DNA of 64,000 bases from Inia geoffrensis. Taxonomy: Eukaryota > Chordata > Mammalia > Artiodactyla > Iniidae. Positions 1 through 10,415 of this stretch are shown here, in pieces. Made by a program: the position numbers and the translations under genes. Under the pieces are notes generated by a model that saw only the letters and a list, made by a program, of their open reading frames with translations, was not told the DNA's origin and made no database searches. The stretch covers positions 77,236,784-77,300,783 of the forward strand of contig CM070910.1 in the NCBI GenBank assembly GCA_036417435.1, read 5' to 3'. Every line of letters starts with the position of its first letter. Within the stretch, counting starts at the first letter, position 1.

Positions 1-671
1 AGCTAGAGAGCCTAGGGCACTTCCACTTATGGTGCTATAGATTCGGAAAATTTAAATGAAAAAGACAGAGCCACACCAAAGTTTGGGGCTGCTCTGTGTA
101 CGGGAACCTTGACTATGGTTCAACTTCAATAGCCCAGAAAGAGAAAACTGGATATAGAAGTTGTGGTACATCCCTACAATGGAATATCACTCAACAATGA
201 AATCAATGACCACAGACCAGTAGCAGCATAATGAGTGGATTTAGTTACGATGATTCTAAGTGAAATAAGTCACACAGAAAAAGAAACATCATAAGATATC
301 ACTAATACCGGGAATGGAAACAGGACTACGCATGAACTGCATTTGAAAACACAACAGAGTCTCACATTTACAAAAGAAATTTATGCTTGCTTAAGGTCAA
401 AGGAGAGTGGGGAGGCTGCATAAAACCAGAGATGGACATTAGGACAGATACCATTCCATAAGCCAAATATATATTAGACAGGACCTACACATTGCTCAAC
501 CAAATGAACTCAACACCCCGTATTCAAAACTTAGGAATATACCTCACTATGAAGAAAATTAAAACCCATACATTTATAGGTCTCCATAAGAAAATCATTT
601 GTTTACAGCAACATACACACAGCAGTGTAAATAAGCTAAATCCCCTTATAAAAATAAATTTGAAAAAGAAA
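1..671 (+). mobile_element. L1 3' end, left part cut by window edge
   Basis: The 3' end of an L1 element in sense orientation. In one frame at 149-202 the codons read W-I-stop-K-L-W-Y-I-P-T-M-E-Y-H-S-T-M-K, which matches the conserved W-(x)-MWYI-(x)-TMEYYSAIK tail of mammalian L1 ORF2. This is followed by L1 3' UTR blocks: ctaagtgaaataagtcacac, cataagatatcactaat, the ggagagtggggagg purine run, gtattcaaaac, and a tgtaaataagctaaat...aataaa end. These are the hallmarks of laurasiatherian L1 3' ends. The A-rich remains stop near 671. Homology is read by eye. Confidence 0.88.
653..658 (+). promoter_or_regulatory. AATAAA poly(A) hexamer inherited from L1 (recurs in nearly every unit)
   Basis: The hexamer lies at the L1 3' end, in aaaaataaattt, about 650 bases into each unit. 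It is the expected site of the L1 cleavage signal. In unit 25 a substitution removes it. If the strand is transcribed it could terminate transcripts once per unit; that is inference. Confidence 0.6.
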
Positions 672-1456
672 ACACAAGGAATGTCAAATAGAGAGAAATT
701 CTTAAATAAGTCCTTCAGGGCTTGTGAGGAATCTTGCATTTACCACCTCTACATCCACAGCTGTGGGAGAGATAAGGCTGGACACTTGAGGCTGATACTA
801 TTGGTGAGGGAATGCAAACTCTTTGAGGTAATGGTGCATGGTTCCCATTGCACGGGTCCCAAATCTCCACGTTTAAGGGATTTATCCTTCAGCTAAAATA
901 TGCATGGAAAACCTAGAATATGGTCCACGAAGTGTCCAGGCAAAATTTTAAAACTCATCGCCATTTTAGCCCCCTTGTACTCAAGTTCGCCGTTCCAGAT
1001 GAAATATTAACATTCTCCCCACTTGGAGAGTCAGTGCCTTTGACCTCTTGTTTGGCACAGTTTGCAATTTCCGTGGAAGATGAACAGGAATAAGGAGAAC
1101 GAATGAGCGGCTAACTCGATGTGTTTGGACGGGCACATTGAACTCTAATTTCCCTACAGGAAGAAGAATTCACCAAAGGCTCAGCATGCCATGCCAGAAC
1201 AAGATTAGGGCCTGAAGCAATTCTTCGGGTTTTCGTTCAGCTCACAAGAAAGCGAGTTGAGAAAAGGAGATTTTGGGCACAGTAACTCACAATCCTGCAG
1301 AGTTCCAAATGACCCTTTTCATCCAAAAATTTATTGAAGGAAGGCTGTGAAGACGACTTGAACGCGACGCAGAATTGCAGAAAACAGATATCAGGGGGTA
1401 GATAAGAACTGCTCTGAAAGCGTAGGAAAAGAGGCAGCAGTTCGACAGTGACGCAC
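672..1456. other. Unassigned ~785-bp non-L1 part of the monomer (representative of every unit)
   Basis: From the end of the L1 tail to the left edge of the palindrome, I recognise no transposon, gene or RNA in either strand. It is moderately GC-balanced, contains the once-per-unit EcoRI site and, in many units, a CTCGAG, and is as conserved between units as the L1 part. Minus-strand frames of up to 106 codons cross it and run into the palindrome. They show no domain I know, and their length varies with single substitutions. It could be unique flanking DNA captured with the L1 insertion or a fragment of an older repeat. Confidence 0.6.
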
Positions 1457-1528
1457 TTGGCCAAAAAGGGCGTATGCGTTTTTTCCTGAATATATTCAGG
1501 AAAAAACGCATACGCCCTTTTTGGCCAA
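1457..1528. repeat. 72-bp perfect palindrome, unit 1
   Basis: Two 36-base arms with no spacer, centred between 1492 and 1493 on cctgaatatattcagg. From the outside in, each arm holds TTGGCC, five A, GGGCGTATGCG, six T and CCTGAATA. As DNA it could extrude a cruciform; as RNA it would fold into a 36-bp hairpin. The outer bases (c1456, c1529) do not pair. Confidence 0.97.
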
Positions 1529-1937
1529 CCAAGCAAGCCTGCAATGGAAATCCGCACTACAAGGAAGTCTCACTTCCCACCGATCCAAAGGGCTGTCCGA
1601 AAAATTTGTAAAATCCAGAGAGGCAAGACAGGCCATGGAGAACCGGCAGCCTTGTTATGCTGATGGACCGGATGTAAATTACCAACAGCCACTCTGGAGA
1701 TGTGGATGGTGCTTCCTGGAACAAAGAAAAAACGAAGCTAGATAGCCTAGGGCACTTCCCATAATGGTGCTATAGATTCGGAAAATTTAAATGAAAAAGA
1801 CACAGCCACACCAAAGTTTGGGGCTGCTCTGTGTACGGGATCCTTGACTATGGTACAACTTTAATAGCCCAGAGAGAGAAAAAATGGATATAGAAGTTGT
1901 GGTGCATCCCTACAATGGGATATCACTCAACAATGAA
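1529..1937 (+). pseudogene. Decayed L1 ORF2 carboxy-terminal remnant (representative of every unit)
   Basis: Every unit keeps about 410 bases that once encoded the last part of L1 ORF2, the endonuclease/reverse-transcriptase protein of the retrotransposon. Only the C-terminal segment is present; neither the endonuclease nor the reverse-transcriptase domain is here. One plus-strand frame of up to 84 codons entered at the palindrome holds QPLW-R-x-GWCFL near codons 56-66, then a P-R-A-LPL stretch, in the spacing of the L1 protein. The final W-x-(stop)-K-L-W-Y-I-P-T-M-E-Y-H segment lies in another frame and carries an in-frame stop, so frameshifts and stops have accumulated. No ATG with context supports translation. 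It is a fossil useful for orientation, not a gene. Confidence 0.82.
1838..1843. other. BamHI site diagnostic for type A (unit 2)
   Basis: GGATCC occurs in the L1 part where type B units read gggaacc. Equivalent sites lie at 3574-3579 and 5310-5315, and I saw no other in the window. Confidence 0.85.
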
Positions 1938-3192
1938 ATCAATGGCAACAGACCAGTAGCAGCATAATGAGTGGATTTAGTTATGATGATTCTAAGTGAA
2001 ATAAGTCACACAGAAAAAGAAACATCATAAGATATCACTAATACCGGGAATGTAAACACGGCTACGTGTGAACTGCATTACAAAACACAACAGATTCTCA
2101 CATTTACAAAAGAAACTTATGCATGCTTAAGGGGAAAGGAGAGTGGTGAGGCTGCATAAAACCAGAGGTTGACATTAGGACAGATACCATTCCATAAGCC
2201 AAATATATATTAGACAGGACCTACACATTGCTCAACCAAATGAACTCAACACCCCGTATTCAAAACCTAGAAATATACCTCACTATGAAGAAAATTAAAA
2301 CCCATACATTTATAGGTCTCCATAAGAAAATCATTTGTTTACAGCAACATACACACAGCAGTGTAAATAAGCTAAATCCCCTTATAAAAATAAATTTGAA
2401 AAAGAAAACACAAGGAATGTCAAATAGAGAGAAATTCTTAAATAAGTCCTTCAGGGCTTGTGAGGAATCTTGCATTTACCACCTCTACATCCACAGCTGT
2501 GGGAGAGATAAGGCTGGACACTTGAGGCTGATACTATTGGTGAGGGAATGCAGACTCTTTGAGGTAATGGTGCATGGTTCCCATTGCACGGGTCCCAAAT
2601 CTCCACGTTTAAGGGATTTATCCTTCAGCTAAAATATGCATGGAAAACCTAGAATATGGTCCACGAAGTGTCCAGGCAAAATTTTAAAACTCATCGCCAT
2701 TTTAGCCCCCTGGTGCTCAAGTTCGCCGTTCCAGATGAAATATTAACATTCTCCCCACTTGGAGAGTCAGTGCCTTTGACCTCTTGTTTGGCACAGTTTG
2801 CAATTTCCGTGGAAGATGAACAGGAATAAGGAGAACGAATGAGCGGCTAACTCGATGTGTTTGGACGGGCACATTGAACTCTAATTTCCCTACAGGAAGA
2901 AGAATTCACCAAAGGCTCAGCATGCCATGCCAGAACAAGATTAGGGCCTGAAGCAATTTTTCGGGTTTTCGTTCAGCTCACAAGAAAGCGAGTTGAGAAA
3001 AGGAGATTTTGGGCACTGTAACTCACAATCCTGCAGAGTTCCAAATGTCCATTTTCATCCAAAAATTTATTGAAGGAAGGCTGTGAAGACGACTTGAACG
3101 CGACGCAGAATTGCAGAAAACAGATATCAGGGGGTAGATAAGAACTGCTCTGAAAGCGTAGGAAAAGAGGCAGCAGTTCGACAGTGACGCAC

Positions 3193-3264
3193 TTGGCCAA
3201 AAAGGGCGTATGCGTTTTTTCCTGAATATATTCAGGAAAAAACGCATACGCCCTTTTTGGCCAA
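3193..3264. repeat. Palindrome, unit 2, perfect
   Basis: Arms 3193-3228 and 3229-3264 pair completely. Confidence 0.97.
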
Positions 3265-4142
3265 CCAAGCAAGCCTGCAATGGAAATCCACACTACAAGG
3301 AAGTCTCACTTCCCACCGATCCAAAGGGCCGTCCGAAAAATTTGTAAAATCCAGAGAGGCAAGACAGGCCATGGAGAACCGGCAGCCTTGTTATGCTGAT
3401 GGACCGGATGTAAATTACCAACAGCCACTCTGGAGATGTGGATGGTGCTTCCTGGAACAAAGAAAAAACAAAGCTAGATAGCCTAGGGCACTTCCCATAA
3501 TGGTGCTATAGATTCGGAAAATTTAAATGAAAAAGACACAGCCACACCAAAGTTTGGGGCTGCTCTGTGTACGGGATCCTTGACTATGGTACAACTTTAA
3601 TAGCCCAGAGAGAGAAAAAATGGATATAGAAGTTGTGGTGCATCCCTACAATGGGATATCACTCAACAATGAAATCAATGGCAACAGACCAGTAGCAGCA
3701 TAATGAGTGGATTTAGTTATGATGATTCTAAGTGAAATAAGTCACACAGAAAAAGAAACATCATAAGATATCACTAATACCGGGAATGTAAACACGGCTA
3801 CGTGTGAACTGCATTACAAAACACAACAGATTCTCACATTTACAAAAGAAACTTATGCATGCTTAAGGGGAAAGGAGAGTGGGGAGGCTGCATAAAACCA
3901 GAGGTTGACATTAGGACAGATACCATTCCATAAGCCAAATATATATTAGACAGGACCTACACATTGCTCAACCAAATGAACTCAACACCCCGTATTCAAA
4001 ACCTAGGAATATACCTCACTATGAAGAAAATTAAAACCCATACATTTATAGGTCTCCATAAGAAAATCATTTGTTTACAGCAACATACACACAGCAGTGT
4101 AAATAAGCTAAATCCCCTTATAAAAATAAATTTGAAAAAGAA
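3265..4142 (+). mobile_element. L1 3' end, units 2/3
   Basis: Type A version. The purine block reads ggggaaaggagagtgggg, closer to the usual L1 form than the type B gtcaaaggagag. Confidence 0.85.
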
Positions 4143-5207
4143 AACACAAGGAATGTCAAATAGAGAGAAATTCTTAAATAAGTCCTTCAGGGCTTGTGAG
4201 GAATCTTGCATTTACCACCTCTACATCCACAGCCATGAGAGAGATAAGGCTGGACACTTGGGGCTGATACTATTGGTGAGGGAATGCAGACTCTTTGAGG
4301 TAATGTTGCATGGTTCCCATGGCACGGGTCCCAAATCTCCACGTTTAAGGGATTTATCCTTCAGCTAAAATATGCATGGAAAACCTAGAATATGGTCCAC
4401 GAAGTGTCCAGGCAAAATTTTAAAACTCATCGCCATTTTCGCCCCCTGGTACTCGAGTTCGCCGTTCCAGATGCGATATTCACATTCTCCGCACTTGGAG
4501 AGTCAGTGCCTTTGACCTCTTGTTTGGCACAGTTTGCAATTTCTGTGGAAGATGAACAGGAATAAGGAGAACGAATGAGCGGCTAACTCGATGTGTTTGG
4601 ACGGGCACATTGAACTCTGATTTCCCTACAGGAAGAAGAATTCACCAAAGGCTCAGCGTGCCATGCCGGAACGAGATTAGGGACTGAAGCAATTTTTCGG
4701 GTTTGCAGTCAGCTCACAAGAAAGCGAGTTGAGAAAAGGAGATTTTGGGCACTGTAACTCACAATCCTGCAGAGTTCCAAATGACCCCTATCATCCAAAA
4801 ATTTATTGAAGGAAGGCTGTGAAGAGGACTTTAACGCGACGCAGAATTGCAGAAAACAGATATCAGGGGGTAGATAAGAACTGCTCTGAAAGCGTAGGAA
4901 TAGAGGCAGCAGTTCGACAGTGATGCACTTGGCCAAAAAGGGCGTATGCGTTTTTTCCTGAATATATTCAGGAAAAAACGCATACGCACTTTTTGGCCAA
5001 CCAAGCAAGCCTGCAATGGAAATCCGCACTACAAGGAAGTCTCACTTCCCACCGATCCAAAGGGTCGTCCGAAAAATTTGTAAAATCCAGAGAGGCAGGA
5101 CAGGCAATGGAGAACCGGCAGCCTTGTTATGCTGATGGGCGGGATGTAAATTACCAACAGCCACTCTGGAGAAGTGGATGGTGCTTCCTGGAACAAAGAA
5201 AAAACCA
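3472..5207 (+). repeat. Satellite unit 3 (type A), 1736 bp
   Basis: Type A with BamHI at 3574-3579. It is very close to unit 2 at an offset of 1736. Private changes include cagccatgagag near 4230. Downstream of about 4440 it starts to gain type B states (actcgag, gatgcgatatt). Confidence 0.95.
4929..5000. repeat. Palindrome, unit 3, one mismatch
   Basis: The right arm reads cgcac at 4986-4990 where the left arm demands cgccc. Confidence 0.96.
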
Positions 5208-5878
5208 AGCTAGAGAGCCTAGAGCACTTCCCATAATGGTGCTATAGATTCGGAAAATTTAAATGAAAAAGACACAGCCACACCAAAATTTGGGGCTGCT
5301 CTGTGTACGGGATCCTTGACTATGGTACAACTTTAATAGCCCAGAGAGAGAAAAAATGGATATAGAAGTTGTGGTGCATCCCTACAATGGGATATCACTC
5401 AACAATGAAATCAATGGCAACAGACCAGTAGCAGCATAATGAGTGGATTTATTTATGATGATTCTAAGTGAAATAAGTCACACAGAAAAGGAAACATCAT
5501 AAGATATCACTAATACCGGGAATGTAAACACGGCTACGTGTGAACTGCATTACAAAACACAACAGATTCTCACATTTACAAAAGAAACTTATGCATGCTT
5601 AAGGGGAAAGGAGAGTGGTGAGGCTGCATAAAACCAGAAGTTGACATTAGGACAGATACCATTCCATAAGCCAAATATATATTAGACAAGACCTACACAT
5701 TGCTCAACCAAATGAACTCAACACCCCGTATTCAAAACCTAGGAATATACCTCACTATGAAGAAAATTAAAACCCATACATTTATAGGTCTCCATAAGAA
5801 AATCATTTGTTTACAGCAACATACACACAGCAGTGTAAATAAGCTAAATCCCCTTATAAAAATAAATTTGAAAAAGAA
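5001..5878 (+). mobile_element. L1 3' end, units 3/4
   Basis: Type A version. Private cagaaaaggaaac near 5486. Confidence 0.85.
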
Positions 5879-6944
5879 AACACAAGGAATGTCAAATAGA
5901 GAGAAATTCTTAAATAAGTCCTTCAGGGCTTGTGAGGAATCTTGCATTTACCACCTCTACATCCACAGCTGTGGGAGAGATAACGCTGGACACTTGGGGC
6001 TGATACTATTGGTGAGGGAATGCAGACTCTTTGAGGTAATGGTGCATGGTTCCCATTGCACGGGTCCCAAATCTCCAGGTTTAAGGGATTTATCCTTCAG
6101 CTAAAATATGCATGGAAAACCCAGAATATGGTCCACGAAGTGATCAGGCAAAATTTCTAAAATTCATCGCCATTTTCCCCCCCTGGTACTCGAGTTCGCC
6201 TTTCCAGATGCGATATTAACATTCTCCCCAATTCGAGAGTCAGTGCCTTTGACCTCTTGTTTGGCACAGTTTGCATTTTCTGTGGAAGATGAGCAGGAAT
6301 AAGGAGAACAAATGAGCGGCTAATTCGATGTGTTTGGACGGTCACATTGAACGATGATTTCCCTACAGGAAGAATAATTCACCAAAGGCCCAGCGTGCCA
6401 TGCCAGAACGAGATTAGGGCCTGAAGCAATTATTCGGGTTTGCGGTCAGCTCACAAAAAAGCGAGTTGACAAAAGGAGATTTTTGGCACTGTAACTCACA
6501 ATCCTGCGGAGTTCCAAATGACCCCTATCATCCAAAAATTTATTGAAGGAAGACTGTGAAGAGGACTTGAACACGACACAAAATTGCAGAAAACAGATAT
6601 CAGGTGGTAGATAAGAATTGCTCTGAAATCGTAGGAAAAGAGCCAGCATTTTGACAGTGATGCACTTGGCCAAAAAGGGTGTATGGGTTTTTTCCTGAAT
6701 ATATTCAGGAAAAAACGCATACGCCCTTTTAGGCCAACCAAGCAAGCCTGCAACGGAAATCCGCACTACAAGGAAGTCTCACTTCCCACCGATCAAAAGG
6801 GCCCTCCGAAAAAAATGTAAAATCCAGAGAGGCAGGACAGGCCATGGAGAACCGGCAGCCTTGTTATGCTGATGAGCGGGATGTAAATTGCCAACAGCCA
6901 CTCTGGAGAAGTGGATGGTGTTTCCAGGAACAAAGAAAAAACCA
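5208..6944 (+). repeat. Satellite unit 4 (mosaic A then B), 1737 bp
   Basis: Type A up to about 6110 (BamHI at 5310-5315). It then changes to type B with gaagtgatcaggc replacing gaagtgtccaggc. It lacks the EcoRI site because the sequence reads agaataattcacc near 6371. It is the longest unit in the window. Confidence 0.95.
6666..6737. repeat. Palindrome, unit 4, three mismatches
   Basis: The left arm has gggtgtatggg instead of gggcgtatgcg. The right arm has ttttagg. Confidence 0.95.
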
Positions 6945-7615
6945 AGCTAGAGAGCCTAGGGCACTTCCACTTATGGTGCTATAGATTCGGAAAATTTAAA
7001 TGAAAAAGACAGAGCCACACCAAAGTTTCGGGCTGCTCTGTGTACGGGAACCTTGACTATGGTACAACTTCAATAGCTCAGAAAGAGAAAACTGGATATA
7101 GAAGTTGTGGTACATCCCTACAATGGAATATCACTCAACAATGAAATCAATGGCCACAGACCAGTAGCAGCATAATGAGTGGATTTAGTTACGATGATTC
7201 TAAGTGAAATAAGTCACACAGAAAAAGAAACATCATAAGATATCACTAATACCGGGAATGGAAACACGACTACGCATGAACTGCATTTCAAAACACAGCA
7301 GAGTCTCACATTTACAAAAGAAATTTATGCTTGCTTAAGGGCAAAGGAGAGTGGGGAGGCTGCATAAAACCAGAGATGGACATTAGGACAGATACCATTC
7401 CATAAGCCAAATATATATTAGACAAGACCTACTCCTCGCTCAACCAAATCGACTCAACACCCCGTATTCAAAACCTAGGAATAAACCTGACTGTGAAGAA
7501 ACTTAAAACCCATACATTTATAGGTCTCCATAAGAAAATCACTTGTGTACAGCAGCATACACACAGCAGTGTAAATAAGCTAAATCCCCTTATAAAAATA
7601 AATTTGAAAAAGAAA
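6738..7615 (+). mobile_element. L1 3' end, units 4/5
   Basis: Type B version of the L1 part, with aagtttcgggctgc near 7023. The ORF2 frame is interrupted at tgatgagcgggatg near 6870. Confidence 0.85.
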
Positions 7616-8679
7616 GCACAAGGACTGTGAAATAGAGAGAAATTCTTAAATAAGTCCTTGAGGTCTTGCGAGAAATCTTGGATTTACCACCTCTACATCC
7701 ACAGCTGGGGGAGAGATAATGCTGGACACTTGGGGCTGATTCTATTGGTGAGGGAATGCAAACCCTCTGAGGTAATGGTGCATGATTCCCATTCCACGGG
7801 TCCCAACTCTCCACGTTTAAGGGATTTATCCTTCAGCTAAAATATGCATGGAAAACCCAGAAAATGGTCCACGAAGTGATCAGGCAAAATTTCTAAAATT
7901 CATCGCCATTATCCCCCCCTGGTACTCGAGTTCGCCTTTCCAGATGCGATATTAACATTCTCCCCACTTCGAGAGTCAGTGCCTTTGACCTCTTGTTTGG
8001 CACAGTTTGCAATTTCTGCGGAAGATGAGCAGGAATAAGGGGAACCAATGAGCGGCTAACTCGATGTGTTTAGACGGGCACATTGAACGATGATTTCCCT
8101 ACAGGAAGAAGAATTCACCAAAGGCTCAGCGTGCCATGCCGGAACGAGTTTAGGGCCTGAAGCAATTATTCGGGTTTGTGGTCAGTTCACAAAAAGCGAG
8201 TTGACAAAAGGAGAGTTTTGGCACTGTAACTCACAATCCTGCGGAGTTCCAAATGACCCCTATCATCCAAAAATTTATTGAAGGAAGACTGTGAAGAGGA
8301 CTTGAACACGACACAGAATTGCAGAAAACAGATATCCGTTGGTAGATAAAAATTGCTCTGAAATCGTAGGAAAAGAGGCAGCATTTCGACAGTGATGCAC
8401 TTGGCCAAAAAGGGCGTAGGCGTTTTTTCCTGAATATATTCAGGAAAAAACGCATACGCCCTTTTAGGCCAACCAAGCAAGCCTGCAATGGAAATCCGCA
8501 CTACAAGGAAGTCTCACTTCCCACCGATCAAAAGGGCCCTCTGAAAAAAATGTAAAATCCAGACAGGCAGGACAGGCCATGGAGAACCGGCAGCCTTGTT
8601 ATGCTGATGGGCGGGATGTAAATTGCCAACAGCCACTCTGGAGAAGTGGATGGTGTTTCCTGGAACAAAGAAAAAAACA
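6945..8679 (+). repeat. Satellite unit 5 (type B), 1735 bp
   Basis: The first fully type B unit. From about 8230 onward it carries the states seen again in unit 7 (gatatccgttggtag, gggcgtaggcg, ccagacaggcagg). That stretch is the left end of the first 3471-bp duplication. Confidence 0.95.
8401..8472. repeat. Palindrome, unit 5, two mismatches
   Basis: The left arm has gcgtaggcg and the right arm ttttagg. Confidence 0.95.
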
Positions 8680-9350
8680 AGCTAGAGAGCCTAGGGCACT
8701 TCCACTTATGGTGCTATAGATTCGGAAAATTTAAATGAAAAAGACAGAGCCACACCAAAGTTTCGGGCTGCTCTGTGTACGGGAACCTTGACTATGGTAC
8801 AACTTCAATAGCCCAGAAAGAGAAAAATGGATATAGAAGTTGTGGTACATCCCTACAATGGAATATCACTCAACAATGAAATCAATGGCCACAGACCAGT
8901 AGCAGCATAATGAGTGGATTTAGTTACGATGATTCTAAGTGAAATAAGTCACACAGAAAAAGAAACATCATAAGATATCACTAATACCGGGAATGGAAAC
9001 ACGACTACGTATGAAGTGCATTTTAAAACACAACAGAGTCTCACATTTACAAAAGAAATTTATGCTTGCTTAAGGTCAAAGGAGAGTCGGGAGGCTGCAT
9101 AAAACCAGAGATGGACATTAGGACAGATACCATTCCATAAGACAAATATATATTAGACAAGACCTACTCCTTGCTCAACCAAATCGACTCAAAACCCCGT
9201 ATTCAAAACCTAGGAATAAACCTGACTGTGAAGAAACTTAAAACCCATACATTTATATGTCTCCATAAGAAAATCACTTGTCTACAGCAGCATACACACA
9301 GCAGTGTAAATAAGCTAAATCCCCTTATAAAAATAAATTTGAAAAAGAAA
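8473..9350 (+). mobile_element. L1 3' end, units 5/6
   Basis: Type B. Shares ccagacaggcagg and cattttaaaacac with the 11944 copy. Confidence 0.85.
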
Positions 9351-10415
9351 GCCCAAGGACTGTGAAATAGAGAGAAATTCTTAAATAAGTCCTTGAGGTC
9401 TTGCGAGAAATCTTGGATTTACCACCTCTACATCCACAGCTGGGGGAGAGATAAGGCTGGACACTTGGGGCTGATACTACTGGTGAGGGAATGCAGACCC
9501 TCTGAGGTAATGGCGCATGATTCCCATTCCACGGGTCCCAAATCTCCACGTTTAAGGGATTTATCCTTCAGCTAAAATATGCATGGAAAACCCAGAATAT
9601 GGTCCACGAAGTGATCAGGCAAAATTTCTAAAATTCATCGCCATTTTCCCCCCCTGGTACTCGAGTTCGCCTTTCCAGATGCGATATTAACATTCTCCCC
9701 ACTTGGAGAGTCAGTGCCTTTGACCTCTTGTTTGGCACAGTTTGCAATTTCTGTGGAAGATGAGCAGGAATAAGGAGAACCAATGAGCGGCTAACTCGAT
9801 GTGTTTAGACGGGCACATTGAACGATGATTTCCCTACAGGAAGAAGAATTCACCAAAGGCTCAGCGTGCCATGCCAGAACGAGATTAGGGCCTGAAGCAA
9901 TTATTCGGGTTTGCGTTCAGCTCACAAAAAAGCGAGTTGACAAAAGGAGATTTTTGGCACTGTAACTCACAATCCTGCGGAGTTCCAAATGAACCCTATC
10001 ATCCAAAAATTTATTGAAGGAAGACTGTGAAGAGGACTTGAACACGACACAAAATTTCAGAAAACAGATATCAGGTGGTAGATAAGAATTGCTCTGAAAT
10101 CATAGGAAAAGAGGCAGCATTTCGACAGTGATGCACTTGGCCAAAAAGGGCGTATGTGTTTTTTCCTGAATATATTCAGGAAAAAACGCATACGCCCTTT
10201 TTCGCCAACCAAGCAAGCTTGCAATGGAAATCCGCACTACAAGGAAGTCTCACTTCCCACCGATCAAAAGGGCCCTCCGAAATAAATGTAAAATCCAGAG
10301 AGGCAGGACAGGCCATGGAGAACCGGCAGCCTTGTTATGCTGATGGGCGGGATGGAAATTGCCAACAGCCACTCTGGAGAAGTGGATGGTGTTTCCTGGA
10401 ACAAAGAAAAAAACA
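8680..10415 (+). repeat. Satellite unit 6, first half of dimer copy 1, 1736 bp
   Basis: Marked by ctacgtatgaagtgc, taagacaaatatat near 9140 and gactcaaaacccc. All are repeated in unit 8 at an offset of 3471. Confidence 0.95.
10137..10208. repeat. Palindrome, unit 6, two mismatches
   Basis: The left arm has gtatgtg and the right arm tttcgcc. Confidence 0.95.

Larger units (their letters stand above)
1..1735 (+). repeat. Satellite unit 1 (mosaic B then A), 1735 bp
   Basis: The first ~450 bases carry type B markers (gggaaccttgac, cttaaggtcaaagg, cagagatggac). From about 470 onward the type A markers appear (acattgctcaaccaaatgaa, aggaatgtcaaatag). The unit is therefore a B/A recombinant. The XhoI core (CTCGAG) found in many units reads ctcaag here. 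Confidence 0.95.
1529..2406 (+). mobile_element. L1 3' end (ORF2 tail, 3' UTR, A-rich end), complete copy between units 1 and 2
   Basis: The reference copy of the L1 part. It starts at the right edge of the palindrome. The DNA aatggaaatccgcactac...tcacttcccacc matches the L1 ORF2 region that encodes the MQIKTTMRYHLTP-like segment. About 130 bases on, the frame encodes QPLW-R-x-GWCFL, matching the QPLW-x-S-x-W-x-FL segment of L1 ORF2. The 3' UTR follows in the order described for the first copy. The segment lacks everything upstream in ORF2, ORF1 and the 5' UTR, so it is a 5'-truncated L1 that was amplified as part of the satellite rather than inserted 37 times. No target-site duplication could be identified. 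Confidence 0.87.
1736..3471 (+). repeat. Satellite unit 2 (type A), 1736 bp
   Basis: This unit is type A throughout. It opens with gcacttcccataatgg rather than type B gcacttccacttatgg, and has a BamHI site GGATCC at 1838-1843. A subfamily-specific agagagagaaaaaatgg tract lies in the L1 part. Confidence 0.95.

Noticed and set aside
492..896. 134-codon plus-strand frame in units 1 to 4
   Set aside because: It runs through the L1 3' UTR into the unassigned part, is open only in type A because one stop codon is substituted, and has no known domain.
672..1456. Retroviral LTR in the unassigned part
   Set aside because: No TG...CA bounded direct repeat, primer-binding site or internal viral reading frame could be seen.
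1457..1528. Rho-independent terminator
   Set aside because: The hairpin has no loop or trailing T-run of the right kind, and the context is a mammalian satellite.
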